Assembly (NCBI GenBank): GCA_016710325.1
Contig: JADJXK010000002.1
Span: 2,232,001-2,296,000, forward strand
DNA: 64,000 nt
From: Candidatus Leptofilum proximum
Lineage (GTDB): Bacteria > Chloroflexota > Anaerolineae > Promineifilales > Promineifilaceae
Reading direction: 5' to 3'
The first letter of the stretch is position 1, and every line of letters begins with the position of its first letter. Below are positions 34,934 to 43,615 of this stretch, one piece after another. Made by a program: the position numbers and the translations under genes. Below the pieces are notes generated by a model. That model was not told the origin of the DNA and made no database searches. It worked only from the letters and a program-made list of their open reading frames with translations.

Positions 34934-35329
34934 ATGCCAAAATTTGTCGTTACGCCAATTAATGAGAACAGAACCAAACGATGGGAAAAGGTATACGGCC
35001 GTACCGAACTCCCCGTTAAATACCCGCTGCCGCACCTGGCCTGCACCCAGCGCTGGGGTGATGTGCCGGTTTATTACCTGGATGTCACGGCCGTACCCGC
35101 TGCCCTGCTGGATCGCCTGGCCACGTTTGAGGCACGGCGCACCGGCACCAGCTACCAGGAAGCCCGCCTGGCCGTACGCCGCGAGTGGCTCATCCGCGCC
35201 GATGAGTGCCAACCGGCCCGGCAGGCAGTCATCACCCCCGTGGCCGGTTCCTGGCAGCCCGCTTTCCCCTTTTTGCAGCAAGTGCCGTTACGGCCATCCC
35301 GCCGCCACCAGCGCGCCCGCTTTGTTTAG
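34934..35329 (+). CDS. Hypothetical protein, possibly SOS regulated
   Basis: A 131-residue protein starting MPKFVVTPINENRTKRWEKV. It contains a central AVPAALLDRLATFEARRTGT segment and an Arg-rich C-terminus. I do not recognise the family. The upstream GAAC-N4-GTTC palindrome suggests damage-inducible expression, which is inference. Its stop abuts the GGAATTGAG repeat. Confidence 0.6.
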   Translation: MPKFVVTPINENRTKRWEKVYGRTELPVKYPLPHLACTQRWGDVPVYYLDVTAVPAALLDRLATFEARRTGTSYQEARLAVRREWLIRADECQPARQAVITPVAGSWQPAFPFLQQVPLRPSRRHQRARFV

Positions 35330-35330
35330 G

Positions 35331-35390
35331 AATTGAGTAATTGGGTAATTTGCTACCCAACTACCTGATTACTCAATTACCCATTTACTT
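35331..35390. repeat. Inverted AATTGAGTAATTGGGTAAT word repeat between convergent genes
   Basis: AATTGAGTAATTGGGTAATT on the left faces TGATTACTCAATTACCCATT on the right. It separates the convergent 131-residue gene and the MscS gene, touching both stop codons. Confidence 0.8.
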
Positions 35391-36186
35391 AAACTGCTAC
35401 CGAAACCGGCGCATTGGCCGGCTTCACCCCCAGCTGCGCCAGCGCTGCCTTTCCCCGCACCGTCATGTCCGAGGTAAATTTAAACTGATCCCGCCCGTCG
35501 ATGGGATAAGCCTTCAGGCGATAGTGCGTGCCCCATGGCTTTTCAATCACAATGACTGAAATTGGCCGGTCCAGCTGTAAATAGGGACTGGTGAGGGCCA
35601 CCTGGCGCAGCTTTTGCCGCACAATTTCCGCATCGTGCTCCGATTGCAGGAAAAAGTCGGCCACACATTGGTGTTCGCGCTGGCCGCTGTTGTCGTTGTA
35701 GATGATGCTGTCCCACATGAGCTTATGCGGGATCAGCACCACGGTATCATCTGGTGTCACCAGCCGGATGGCGCGGAAGCCAAGGGCCGTCACTTCGCCG
35801 TAGGCATCGCCAATGCGCACCCAATCACCCACGCGATACGGCCGTTCATAAATCGCCACAATGCCCGCAATCAGGCTGCTCACATAATCTTGAAAAGCAA
35901 AACCAATGGTGATGGCCACCGCCCCGGAAATCGCCAGCACGTTTTCCGGCGTCGGATCAATCAGCAGGGGCACGATGCGCAGCAGCGCCAGGATGACCAG
36001 CGCCAGCTGCATAATGGGCAGCAGGGGCAGCACGTAGAGGCGAAAACGGCTTGGAATTTGCTCGGCCACCCAGGGCAGCAGCCACTGCAAACCGCGCAGC
36101 AGCACCCAAAACAGCAGCAAAATCACAATGATGCGCAGAACGTTACTTTGTGTCAGGTGGGCCACAATTTCGGTCGTTTCAATCAT
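35389..36186 (-). CDS. Small-conductance mechanosensitive channel (MscS family)
   Basis: A 265-residue protein. There are three membrane helices, with the pore helix in the segment VLAISGAVAITIGFAFQDYV then SSLIAGIVAIYERPYRVGDW. The beta domain follows (VRIGDAYGEVTALGFRAIRL, VLIPHKLMWD) and a C-terminal alpha/beta domain ends the protein. It opens under membrane tension to release solutes on osmotic downshock. It lies 20 bases downstream of the ATPase-like gene, so the two are probably one operon. Confidence 0.93.
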   Translation of the reverse strand: MIETTEIVAHLTQSNVLRIIVILLLFWVLLRGLQWLLPWVAEQIPSRFRLYVLPLLPIMQLALVILALLRIVPLLIDPTPENVLAISGAVAITIGFAFQDYVSSLIAGIVAIYERPYRVGDWVRIGDAYGEVTALGFRAIRLVTPDDTVVLIPHKLMWDSIIYNDNSGQREHQCVADFFLQSEHDAEIVRQKLRQVALTSPYLQLDRPISVIVIEKPWGTHYRLKAYPIDGRDQFKFTSDMTVRGKAALAQLGVKPANAPVSVAV

Positions 36187-36207
36187 GTCACTTCCTCCAG
36201 CTGCTCA

Positions 36208-37683
36208 CTAAAACTCGTCTACCAGGTAACCTTCGTTGGCCAAAAAGCTGCGCACGGTAGGGTAGGCCAGCAGGGGCACCTGCCACCGGTCTTCTTCCTT
36301 CTCCAGCAGACTGGCCCGCCAAAACATCTGCAAGATGCGGCGGACCTCGTTGTGCGACAGTGGGGTCAGGTCGGCAATGAGCTCGGCCGAAATACCACCG
36401 TGCAGGAGAGTGGTGTGCAGCACCAGCGATTCGTTGGTGCCCAGGCCACCGGGCATGGTTGGCAACTGCAAACGAGACCACGTCTGTACCCAGACGGTGT
36501 ATCGTTTATCGTCATCAAGCATGTCATCCGGCTTCAGACCATCTTGCCTGTTTTCGTGGATCATTTCCAGGCTTTGCCGCCACACCTGCCAGATGACGCC
36601 CGGCAGGCCACGGCCGTATGCCGCCAGCTGGCGAAAGAAATGGTGCACCGACACCCAATCGCCGTACCGTTCAATCTGCCCCGGCGAGCGGTAGTGGGCC
36701 ACAGCCTGGTTGTAGGTTTCAGCCAGGGGAAAGATCAGCGCACCATCTTCGACATGCCGGAAGTGGAAACGGCCGTTATGAATCCGGTTCGCCAAAAAAG
36801 GCAGCCAAAACTGAAGCTTGGCGCCGTCAAATGGCGCCAGGGTAAGCGGCGAAGGGACCATCACGTCGATCTGCAATGCCTTCTTTAGATAGGCCCAAGC
36901 CCAGCTGTCGCACACAATCAGGCAGCGCCGCCGCGTGGTTTGCAGCCAGTCTAAAAAGCGGCTCAGCAGCTCCAGCCCTTCCTGGTGACGCAAGTAACAT
37001 TTGCCCAGCCGGGGAATCACCAGCGGCGTCAGGCCCGGGCGGGTGACCTGCTCTAACCAGGCCTCGCCGCCTGCCAAAATTTGCCGGACGGATGGCGCTC
37101 CCATGATTTGCCAACCATTTTTTCGGGCCAGCTTGGTGGTGGCCTGCTCAATGCCGCTGCCGGGCGGCGCCACCAACACCTGCACCATCTGTTCTGGCTC
37201 CTTGGCCAGTTCCCAGCCGCGCAGCGCCTGGGTTAACGCCGTTAAAATTTGGGCCGAATCTGGGGCCGGGGCTGCCCGGTTAAGCAGGTAAGGTGGCATT
37301 GAGAAAAACTGGTTCCGGCGAAACAACTGCGGCTGAAGCCGCGAGAGCCAGGAAAGGCAGCTGTGCCGCACATTTTCACGCATGGGGGCAGTCGGCCGAC
37401 TAAACTGTGTAATAGGGACATATTCCCACAGGGGTTTGTAAAGCTGTTTTTGCAAGATTTTTCTGCTCCTGATTTGCCTGCCCAGGCCAAAAACAGCCTG
37501 GGGAAACAAAACCCATCCGGCATTGATGTGCACCACGTTGTTGACAAATTGGGTGAGTAAATTTGAATGTGCCCGGTTGGCGTTTATATTTTTGGAGACG
37601 CCGGGAGCAAGTGTGAAGAAGCCTGCCAGAAGCGCCCGCACTATACACAGCGCATAATAGCGGGTGAATAGGAAAAAAGGCAC
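36208..37683 (-). CDS. ATPase-like protein upstream of MscS, degenerate P-loop
   Basis: Up to 491 residues. A segment VLVAPPGSGIEQATTKLARK occupies the Walker A position of an AAA-type ATPase but lacks the GKT/S lysine. Later RCLIVCDSWAWAYLKKAL resembles Walker B, and the C-terminus (ADLTPLSHNEVRRILQMFWR) resembles a winged helix. It may be an inactive AAA/STAND-like module. The first 100 residues read into a terminator region, so the true start is probably further inside (for example the ATG at 37383). Linkage to MscS suggests a role in controlling the channel or in osmotic response (inference). Confidence 0.6.
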   Translation of the reverse strand: MPFFLFTRYYALCIVRALLAGFFTLAPGVSKNINANRAHSNLLTQFVNNVVHINAGWVLFPQAVFGLGRQIRSRKILQKQLYKPLWEYVPITQFSRPTAPMRENVRHSCLSWLSRLQPQLFRRNQFFSMPPYLLNRAAPAPDSAQILTALTQALRGWELAKEPEQMVQVLVAPPGSGIEQATTKLARKNGWQIMGAPSVRQILAGGEAWLEQVTRPGLTPLVIPRLGKCYLRHQEGLELLSRFLDWLQTTRRRCLIVCDSWAWAYLKKALQIDVMVPSPLTLAPFDGAKLQFWLPFLANRIHNGRFHFRHVEDGALIFPLAETYNQAVAHYRSPGQIERYGDWVSVHHFFRQLAAYGRGLPGVIWQVWRQSLEMIHENRQDGLKPDDMLDDDKRYTVWVQTWSRLQLPTMPGGLGTNESLVLHTTLLHGGISAELIADLTPLSHNEVRRILQMFWRASLLEKEEDRWQVPLLAYPTVRSFLANEGYLVDEF

Positions 37684-37712
37684 AGGCCAACCCCTTTTAT
37701 GAGGGCTGGCCT
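37684..37712. terminator. Hairpin terminator between the YitT and ATPase-like genes
   Basis: AGGCCAACCCC pairs with GAGGGCTGGCCT with G-U pairs; six T follow on both strands a few bases away. Confidence 0.65.
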
Positions 37713-37767
37713 GGATTTTTTGAAGCGGAAAAATGGTTGATGAGTATTTTCTCAGATTACGCGCCGC

Positions 37768-38706
37768 CTACCCCTCCACATTGGCGGGCATGGGCGTAAA
37801 GCCAGCCCCCATCGCCTCGTGGCTCACGCCGATGGTGACAAACGCTCCAGGGTCGATGCGGGCCACCACCTGCTTGAGCTCGTTCACCTGCGGCCGGGTG
37901 ATGGTCGTTTGCACCAGGTAACGCTTTTGCCCGGTAAAGCCGCCGGTCACTTCCCAGTAGCTCACCCCACGATGCAAATTCACCATGAGCTCATCGATCA
38001 CCGCCTGGGGATGGTTGGTGATGATGGTGGCCGTGCGGGCGCTGCTGGGGCCTTCTAGTGTGTAATCCGAGGCCAGCCCGTTGAGAAACAGCATCAAAAA
38101 AGCATAGAGGGCAATTTCCCAGCCAAACACCACACCGGCGGCCAGGATGGTGAGGCCATCGGTGTAAAAATAGACCTGGCTCAAGGGCTGCCCCGTCTTC
38201 TTCTGGATGATACGGCCGATAATGCCCGTGCCACCCATGGTGCCGCCTGCCCGGTAGATGAGCCCACCGCCAATGCCACCAACAATCCCGCCGTAAATCG
38301 TCGTCAGCAGCAGGTCGTTGGTGAGCGGGTATTGGGTCAGCAGGTGCGGCATGTAGGCCACAAACGCGTCGGTGGCGATAGAAAAGATGGTGGCCGCAAC
38401 CAGCGTGCGCAGCAGAAAAGACCAGCGCCCCAGATAGAAAAAGCCCAACACCAGCAACGGCAGGTTGAGCAGCCAGAACAATAGACCCACCGGCCAGCCA
38501 ACGTAATGATTTACAATGATGCTAATGCCGGAAACACCGCCGGCGGCAATGTTGAAGGGCACCTGGAACATAGCGTAGCCAAACGCCGCCATGCAGGCCC
38601 CTACCACCATTAACAGCGCCAGGCGGGTTTGGTACCAAAATTTGGCCCAGGAAAACGGCCGTTGCGCCCCCAACGCCTTCTCACGTCTTTTCATTAACTG
38701 CTTCAT
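37768..38706 (-). CDS. YitT family membrane protein
   Basis: A 312-residue protein with five or six helices (LLMVVGACMAAFGYAMFQVP, NIAAGGVSGISIIVNHYVGW) and the family GGxxGxxxGGGLIYRAGGTMGGT segment. The C-terminal DUF2179 domain follows (ARTATIITNHPQAVIDELMV). It is widespread in bacteria; its transport substrate is unknown. Terminators flank it on both sides, so it is monocistronic. Confidence 0.92.
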   Translation of the reverse strand: MKQLMKRREKALGAQRPFSWAKFWYQTRLALLMVVGACMAAFGYAMFQVPFNIAAGGVSGISIIVNHYVGWPVGLLFWLLNLPLLVLGFFYLGRWSFLLRTLVAATIFSIATDAFVAYMPHLLTQYPLTNDLLLTTIYGGIVGGIGGGLIYRAGGTMGGTGIIGRIIQKKTGQPLSQVYFYTDGLTILAAGVVFGWEIALYAFLMLFLNGLASDYTLEGPSSARTATIITNHPQAVIDELMVNLHRGVSYWEVTGGFTGQKRYLVQTTITRPQVNELKQVVARIDPGAFVTIGVSHEAMGAGFTPMPANVEG

Positions 38707-38734
38707 CTTGTCACTTCCTTCGTTACCTTGCTCA

Positions 38735-38773
38735 GAAAAAAAGCACCATCTTCGTTAGCGGAAGATGGTGCTC
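38735..38773 (-). terminator. Rho-independent terminator of the first LysW-like gene
   Basis: On the minus strand AGCACCATCTTC pairs with GAAGATGGTGCT and runs into seven T. It could also work on the other strand (CTTTTAAT). Confidence 0.8.
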
Positions 38774-38848
38774 TTTTAATTGTAAATTGTATGTGATGGG
38801 TGTAAATGGTTTAAGCCTGATTCAGCAAAAACCTATTTGTACTCGGAG

Positions 38849-39118
38849 CTAATCCTCCCAGTCGTCGTCCTCATCATCGTCATAATCATAGTCATCGTCG
38901 TCGAAATCTTCGTCGTAATCGCCGTCAAAATCTTCATCGAAGGGGTCTTCAAAGGCCCAATCTAATTTGACCGGCGACATGCTCACAACTTCCAACTCAT
39001 CACCACATTCATCGCAAATGACAAACTCGCCGACCTGCACCTTGTTCTGGAACCGAATTCGGGCGCCACATCCAGGGCAAATGCCGATTTCTGTTTTGGG
39101 CTGCGGATTTACACTCAT
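38849..39118 (-). CDS. LysW-like zinc-ribbon protein with a hyper-acidic tail
   Basis: An 89-residue protein. The zinc ribbon is ICPGCGARIRF...VICDECGDELEVVSM, as in the amino-acid carrier protein LysW/ArgW. LysW is about 55 residues and ends in EDWGE, the modified terminal Glu. Here the tail is lengthened by about 35 residues, nearly all Asp, ending DDDWED. GGAGG precedes the ATG at 39118. No LysX ligase or lysine/arginine genes are adjacent, so a carrier role is uncertain. Confidence 0.8.
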   Translation of the reverse strand: MSVNPQPKTEIGICPGCGARIRFQNKVQVGEFVICDECGDELEVVSMSPVKLDWAFEDPFDEDFDGDYDEDFDDDDYDYDDDEDDDWED

Positions 39119-39321
39119 GATCAATTACCTCCTAAATGGAAATATAAGGACTGCGCCTTTTGTTTCTCACCGGGTTATAGGTGAAAGCGCAGTCATGACA
39201 GGTCTGGTAAACGTACAAAGCAACAGGGATGGCTTACCAAACCGCTAATTGCTGCCCGTAAGGTTAAGGAATAACCCTCATAAAAACTGTTTGGTGGGAT
39301 TGCTGGCTACGGCCGGTGGCC

Positions 39322-39567
39322 TCACCAGCGATCCTTTTTGTTGCGTGAGCTGGATCGGGGCGCTTCATCCAATTCTTCAAAGTCAATTTCTTCTTCCCAG
39401 GCATCCGCCGCCAGCCGCAACACAACCGGCGTTTTGCGCACGACCTCAAGTTGGGCCGAACAGCGACGACACACGATCGTCTGCCCTACAAAAGGTACTT
39501 TCTTAAAACGCACTTCTTCACCACAGTCGGGACATAATCCAATATTCTTGGATTGAGCCATATTCAT
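39322..39567 (-). CDS. Second LysW-like zinc-ribbon protein
   Basis: An 81-residue paralogue: GLCPDCGEEVRFKKVPFVGQ, TIVCRRCSAQLEVVRKTPVV, then an acidic patch (DAWEEEIDFEELDE). It ends with a basic, Ser-rich tail (SSSRNKKDRW) in place of EDWGE. The two genes are about 200 bases apart on one strand and probably arose by duplication. The C-terminal Glu used by LysW is missing, so aminoacylation in the known way is unlikely. Confidence 0.75.
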   Translation of the reverse strand: MNMAQSKNIGLCPDCGEEVRFKKVPFVGQTIVCRRCSAQLEVVRKTPVVLRLAADAWEEEIDFEELDEAPRSSSRNKKDRW

Positions 39568-39757
39568 GAGTTTTGCTACCTTTTTCCTTTCGGGCTTACA
39601 TGAATAACCCGTTTCACGATTTGTTTGTAATATAGAGCGGCTTTGTGCAAAAAGCAGGGCAATCTGTGTGTCATTTGTGTGTAAAAATTGTGGAGGACGT
39701 ACCAAATTGGTAAAACAAAAGAGTCGATTTTTCGTGTAAAAAGGGGAAAAGATGAAC

Positions 39758-40438
39758 TCAGGAGCTAGAAAACCGGTAACCAATGCCGGGATGGTTATGG
39801 ATAAACTGGGTTTGCTGAGGGTCTGGCTCAATTTTCCGACGAAGACGGCGCACCAGGCCGCGCACCAGTTCGCGGTTACCTTCGCCGTTATACCCCCACA
39901 CCCGCTCTATGATTACATCAATCGGAATGACCTGTTCGGCATTGGCCATGAGGATGTAGAGTAGCCGAAATTCTAGCGGCGTGAGCTGCTGCGGCGGCAG
40001 GTCCACCACCGTCACCGTGCGGGTGCTGGGATCAAGGCTGATGTTGCCAGTTTGAATGGTGGTGAGGATGGAGATGGGTACAGAACCGGCGCGGCGCAGA
40101 AACATGGTGGCGTAGCGAACTAAAACGCGGGGTGAGTACGGCCGTTCCAAAATCAAGTCCACCCCGGCATCCAGCAGTTCACAGGTTTCGTCTTCAGACA
40201 GGGCCTCGTGCAGCAGCAGCAGGGGTGCCTGGGACATTTTGCGGATGGCGGCCACATCTTCGGCAACGGCCGTGTGCCCCTTGGCCGACAGTAAAATGAG
40301 GTCTACAGGCTGTTTAAGCAGGGAAGAGATGACCATCTTCACGGTAGCGGTACGAGCCACGGCAAGACCGGCGTGGCGTAACACATAGCTTAAATACTCC
40401 CGTTCCTCGCTGTTTTCAGAGATGACAATTGCTTGCAT
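39758..40438 (-). CDS. OmpR-type winged-helix regulator with a degenerate receiver
   Basis: A 226-residue protein. The C-terminal effector is a normal winged helix (LTPLEFRLLYILMANAEQVI, RGLVRRLRRKIEPDPQ, HNHPGIGYRF). The receiver lacks the phosphorylation machinery: the acidic pair is SEN in VISENSEER, and the phospho-acceptor position reads LILLSAKG, with Ser for Asp. It should therefore be a phosphorylation-independent orphan regulator. It may be controlled by ligand, oligomer or expression level. No kinase gene is adjacent. Confidence 0.88.
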   Translation of the reverse strand: MQAIVISENSEEREYLSYVLRHAGLAVARTATVKMVISSLLKQPVDLILLSAKGHTAVAEDVAAIRKMSQAPLLLLHEALSEDETCELLDAGVDLILERPYSPRVLVRYATMFLRRAGSVPISILTTIQTGNISLDPSTRTVTVVDLPPQQLTPLEFRLLYILMANAEQVIPIDVIIERVWGYNGEGNRELVRGLVRRLRRKIEPDPQQTQFIHNHPGIGYRFSSS

Positions 40439-40488
40439 ACAATCACCAAACGAATCTCAGCTAGATTTTGCCATGCCTATTTCAATTG

Positions 40489-42450
40489 TCAATCACCAAA
40501 TTCCAGCCGCAGCAGTTGGGCATCGGCAGGCACCGCATCACCCGGCGCGTAGAAGATTTCGGTTACCTGGCCTGCCGCCGGGGCGCGAATGGTGTGTTCC
40601 ATCTTCATCGCCTCCAGCTTCAGCAGCGGTTCCCCCTCGACAACCGACTGCCCGGCCTGCACCAGCACCACCAGCACCGAACCCGGCATGGGCGCACGCA
40701 GCGAACCGGCCGTGGCCGAGACGGCCGTTTTCCGGGGCAATCTTGGCAAGGCCGTGGCACACACCGCGCCGCCTGCCGTCTGCACCCAAAAATCAGCGCC
40801 ATGCGGCACGATGAAGAGGTGGTGGGAACGGCCGTTCACCACCAACATCCACTCCGGCCCGGCTTGCGGCGCGCAAACTACCGCAAATTGCTCATCGCCA
40901 ATTGTTATGTCAAACCGATCCGCCTGGAAACGCACCGGCGCCAGCAGCACGGTGATTGTTTCATCGTTCACCACAAACTGGCTGCGGATGGGGCCGTTGG
41001 GATTGTTGCGCCAGTAGCCACCGTTCTGTGGATGCTGCGGCCAGCGGTAGAATTGGGCCAGCGCCGCGCCGATCAGCGCCAGCGACACATCACCGGTAGG
41101 CGGCTGCCAATCGGCCAGCTTTTCGGCCAGAAAGTGGGTACTGTACCGGCCAGCGGCAAAATCAGGCTGCTGTATGATGGCCTGGAGGTAGGGCAGGTTG
41201 TGAGTAAAGCCGAGCAGCACGGCCGTTTCCAACGCCCGCACCAACCGCTGTACGGCCGTCTTCCGGTCTGGCCCTTGGGCAATAATCTTGGCCAGCATCG
41301 GGTCGTAGTGCACCGGCACCTCATCGCCCGTCTGGATGCCATCGTCCACGCGCACGCCCTCACCCGCCGGGGCGCGCCACAGCAGCACCGGGCCGGTGAC
41401 GGGCAAGAAGTTGTTGGCCGGATTTTCCGCATACAGCCGGGCCTCGATGGCGTGGCCCGACAGCACCACTGCGTCCTGGGCCAGCGGCAGCGGCTCACCT
41501 GCCGCCACGGCAATTTGCCAGGCCACCAGGTCCAGCCCGGTCACCATTTCGGTGACGGGATGCTCCACCTGGAGCCGGGTGTTCATCTCCAGGAAGTAAA
41601 AATTGCCGTCGGCGTCGAGCAAAAATTCCACGGTACCGGCATTGTCGTAGTTCACGGCGCGGGCAGCGGCCACGGCCGTTTCCCCCATACGCGCCCGCAG
41701 TTCCGGCGTCAGCGCGGGCGAGGGCGACTCTTCGATCACTTTCTGGTGCCGCCGCTGGATGGAACAGTCGCGTTCGCCCAGGTGAATGACATTGTCGTGC
41801 TGGTCGCCAAACACCTGGATTTCCACGTGGCGCGGCTGCAAAACGAGCTTCTCCAGCAGCAGTTCATCGGAGCCAAACGCCTGCCTGGCTTCGCGCCTCG
41901 CGGCGGCCAGGGCGTCTGGCAGTTCGTCTAACTCAAAAACTGGGCGCATGCCCTTGCCGCCACCCCCGGCAGCGGCTTTTACCAGCACAGGCAGGCCAAT
42001 TTTTGCCGCTTCGGTCTGGAAACGGCCGTCTGACTGATCCGCCCCGCCATACCCCGGCAGCACCGGCACGCCCGCCTGGGCCACCAGCTCTTTGGCAGCG
42101 CGCTTGTTGCCCATCAGGGCAATTGCGTCCGGGTTAGGACCGATGAAGCGGTAGCCAGCCTCGGCGCAGGCGCGGGCAAAGTCGGCGTTTTCGGCCAGGA
42201 AGCCGTAGCCGGGATGGATGGCGTCTACCCCGGTCTGGCGTGCGGCGTTTAGGATGGCGGTCTGGTTGAGGTAGGAGTCGGTGGCGGGGGGAGGGCCGAG
42301 GGAAACGGCCGTGTCTGCCATTTTTACATGCTTCGCCCCGGCATCCGCATCTGAGTACACCGCCACCGTGCGAATTCCCAGCCGCTGGCAGCTGCGCACG
42401 ATGCGGCAGGCAATCTCTCCCCGGTTGGCAATTAAAATCGAGCGAATCAC
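40489..42450 (-). CDS. Acyl-CoA carboxylase biotin carboxylase fused to biotin carrier domain
   Basis: A 653-residue alpha subunit. The ATP-grasp biotin carboxylase is complete (ILIANRGEIACRIVRSCQRL, LVKAAAGGGGKGMR, FLEMNTRLQVEHPVTEMV), followed by a linker domain and the C-terminal biotinyl domain with EAMKMEHTIRAPAAG. This is the form used by propionyl-, methylcrotonyl- or geranyl-CoA carboxylases. The carboxyltransferase partner is probably the gene at 53927-55540, 11 kb away. ACGGCCGT is very frequent in this gene (nine sites). Confidence 0.95.
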   Translation of the reverse strand: MIRSILIANRGEIACRIVRSCQRLGIRTVAVYSDADAGAKHVKMADTAVSLGPPPATDSYLNQTAILNAARQTGVDAIHPGYGFLAENADFARACAEAGYRFIGPNPDAIALMGNKRAAKELVAQAGVPVLPGYGGADQSDGRFQTEAAKIGLPVLVKAAAGGGGKGMRPVFELDELPDALAAARREARQAFGSDELLLEKLVLQPRHVEIQVFGDQHDNVIHLGERDCSIQRRHQKVIEESPSPALTPELRARMGETAVAAARAVNYDNAGTVEFLLDADGNFYFLEMNTRLQVEHPVTEMVTGLDLVAWQIAVAAGEPLPLAQDAVVLSGHAIEARLYAENPANNFLPVTGPVLLWRAPAGEGVRVDDGIQTGDEVPVHYDPMLAKIIAQGPDRKTAVQRLVRALETAVLLGFTHNLPYLQAIIQQPDFAAGRYSTHFLAEKLADWQPPTGDVSLALIGAALAQFYRWPQHPQNGGYWRNNPNGPIRSQFVVNDETITVLLAPVRFQADRFDITIGDEQFAVVCAPQAGPEWMLVVNGRSHHLFIVPHGADFWVQTAGGAVCATALPRLPRKTAVSATAGSLRAPMPGSVLVVLVQAGQSVVEGEPLLKLEAMKMEHTIRAPAAGQVTEIFYAPGDAVPADAQLLRLEFGD

Positions 42451-42462
42451 AGGACTCTAATG

Positions 42463-42523
42463 GTAATTGCGTAATTGAGTAATTGGGTAATTGAACAGAC
42501 AAATTACCCAATTACTCAATTAC
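42463..42523. repeat. Inverted GTAATTGAGTAATTGGGTAAT word repeat
   Basis: GTAATTGCGTAATTGAGTAA and AATTGGGTAATT face AAATTACCCAATTACTCAAT. It lies between the carboxylase and phosphotransferase genes, both on the minus strand, next to the stop of the latter. Confidence 0.8.
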
Positions 42524-42529
42524 AAATCC

Positions 42530-43498
42530 TTAGTTGTGCGCGGGCGCAATAAAGGTATGCCCCACCAGGCCATCGTTCATGGAGAAGAGGCCGGTTTGCC
42601 AGATGCGACGAATCGTCAGGAACGGGGCAATGGCCGCGTGTTCGTTGCTGGAAAGCTGGCGCTGCGAGTAATACCCGGCAAAAAACGCTTCCGACAGCTC
42701 GGCTGAGCTGTTGTGAATCAGATTCGTGTTGAACAAAAAGACGGCAATGTCGTAGGCACGCCAGCCATAGCCGCACCAATCAAAGTTGAAGAAGGTGGGG
42801 TGGTTGTCGTCGGTAAAGAAGACACTGCCGCTGTGAAAGTCGCCCCCGATGGGTCCCCAACTATCCGGCGTGTGCTGCTCGTTGGCAATGAGTGCCAGAA
42901 TTTCTTCCTTGGCTTCCTCAGCCGAAATCATCAAGATTTCCAGATCATCGGCACGGTCTTCATCCCAGTACTGCTTAATGCGCTCCATGGGCTTGTCAAC
43001 CAGGAATTCCAGGTTCATTGGCTGGCGCTCAAACTTGCCCTGGTAGTCGTTGGAGGCCAGGTGAATGCGGGCCATTTCGCGGCCCATCACAAACAGCTGT
43101 TCTTCATTTTGGATCGACATGGGGCGGCCGGGCGCCAGGCTAAACAGTGCGTAATAACGCATCCCTTCCGGTGCATACAGACGGCTCAACAGCCCTCCAT
43201 CAGCACGCACGATTGGGTAGGAAATAGGCAGCCCCGCCCCATGCAAGAAGTTGAGCCAATCGATCTCATACTGGTAGTCGGATTCTTGGCGGTTCAGGCG
43301 GGTGCCAAGCTGGTAAACACGTACGACATAGCGCTGGTCGTCGCCTGTGGTAACCAGGTAATGGTCGTTGTCCTGGGTGCGCAGCATTTTGCTGAACAGC
43401 TGGCAGCGCACCGGACCCTGCAGGTTGTAGTCGGCTTGAATAAGTTCTGCCAAAGCGTCGGCAGCCACAAACGAGCGGACTACGCGGATTTGATTCAT
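42530..43498 (-). CDS. Phosphotransferase of the APH/homoserine kinase type
   Basis: A 322-residue protein starting at MNQIRVVRSFVAADALAELI. The kinase-like fold is visible: VVRVYQLGTRL near the N-lobe, and the catalytic loop GPIGGDFHSGSVFFTDDNHP with TFFNFDWCGYGWRAYD (HxDxxxxN variant and DxD). Such proteins phosphorylate small molecules such as aminoglycosides, choline or homoserine. The substrate is not evident. The catalytic Asp of the HGD motif appears as GDFHSGS. Confidence 0.85.
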   Translation of the reverse strand: MNQIRVVRSFVAADALAELIQADYNLQGPVRCQLFSKMLRTQDNDHYLVTTGDDQRYVVRVYQLGTRLNRQESDYQYEIDWLNFLHGAGLPISYPIVRADGGLLSRLYAPEGMRYYALFSLAPGRPMSIQNEEQLFVMGREMARIHLASNDYQGKFERQPMNLEFLVDKPMERIKQYWDEDRADDLEILMISAEEAKEEILALIANEQHTPDSWGPIGGDFHSGSVFFTDDNHPTFFNFDWCGYGWRAYDIAVFLFNTNLIHNSSAELSEAFFAGYYSQRQLSSNEHAAIAPFLTIRRIWQTGLFSMNDGLVGHTFIAPAHN

Positions 43499-43518
43499 GT
43501 GTGTTTTCTCCCTTTTTT

Positions 43519-43613
43519 CGGTTATCGGTGGTCGGTGGTCGGTGGTCGGTAATCGGTAAACGGTTATCGGTAAATGCACACCGATTGCCGTTCACGGATT
43601 ACCGATAACCGTT
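43519..43613. repeat. Inverted CGGTTATCGGTGGTCGGT word repeat
   Basis: CGGTTATCGGTGGTCGGTGG with TCGGTAATCGGTAAACGG faces CACGGATTACCGATAACCG. Relatives occur at 57985-58018, 59434-59486 and 60741-60800. Confidence 0.8.
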
Positions 43614-43615
43614 CA

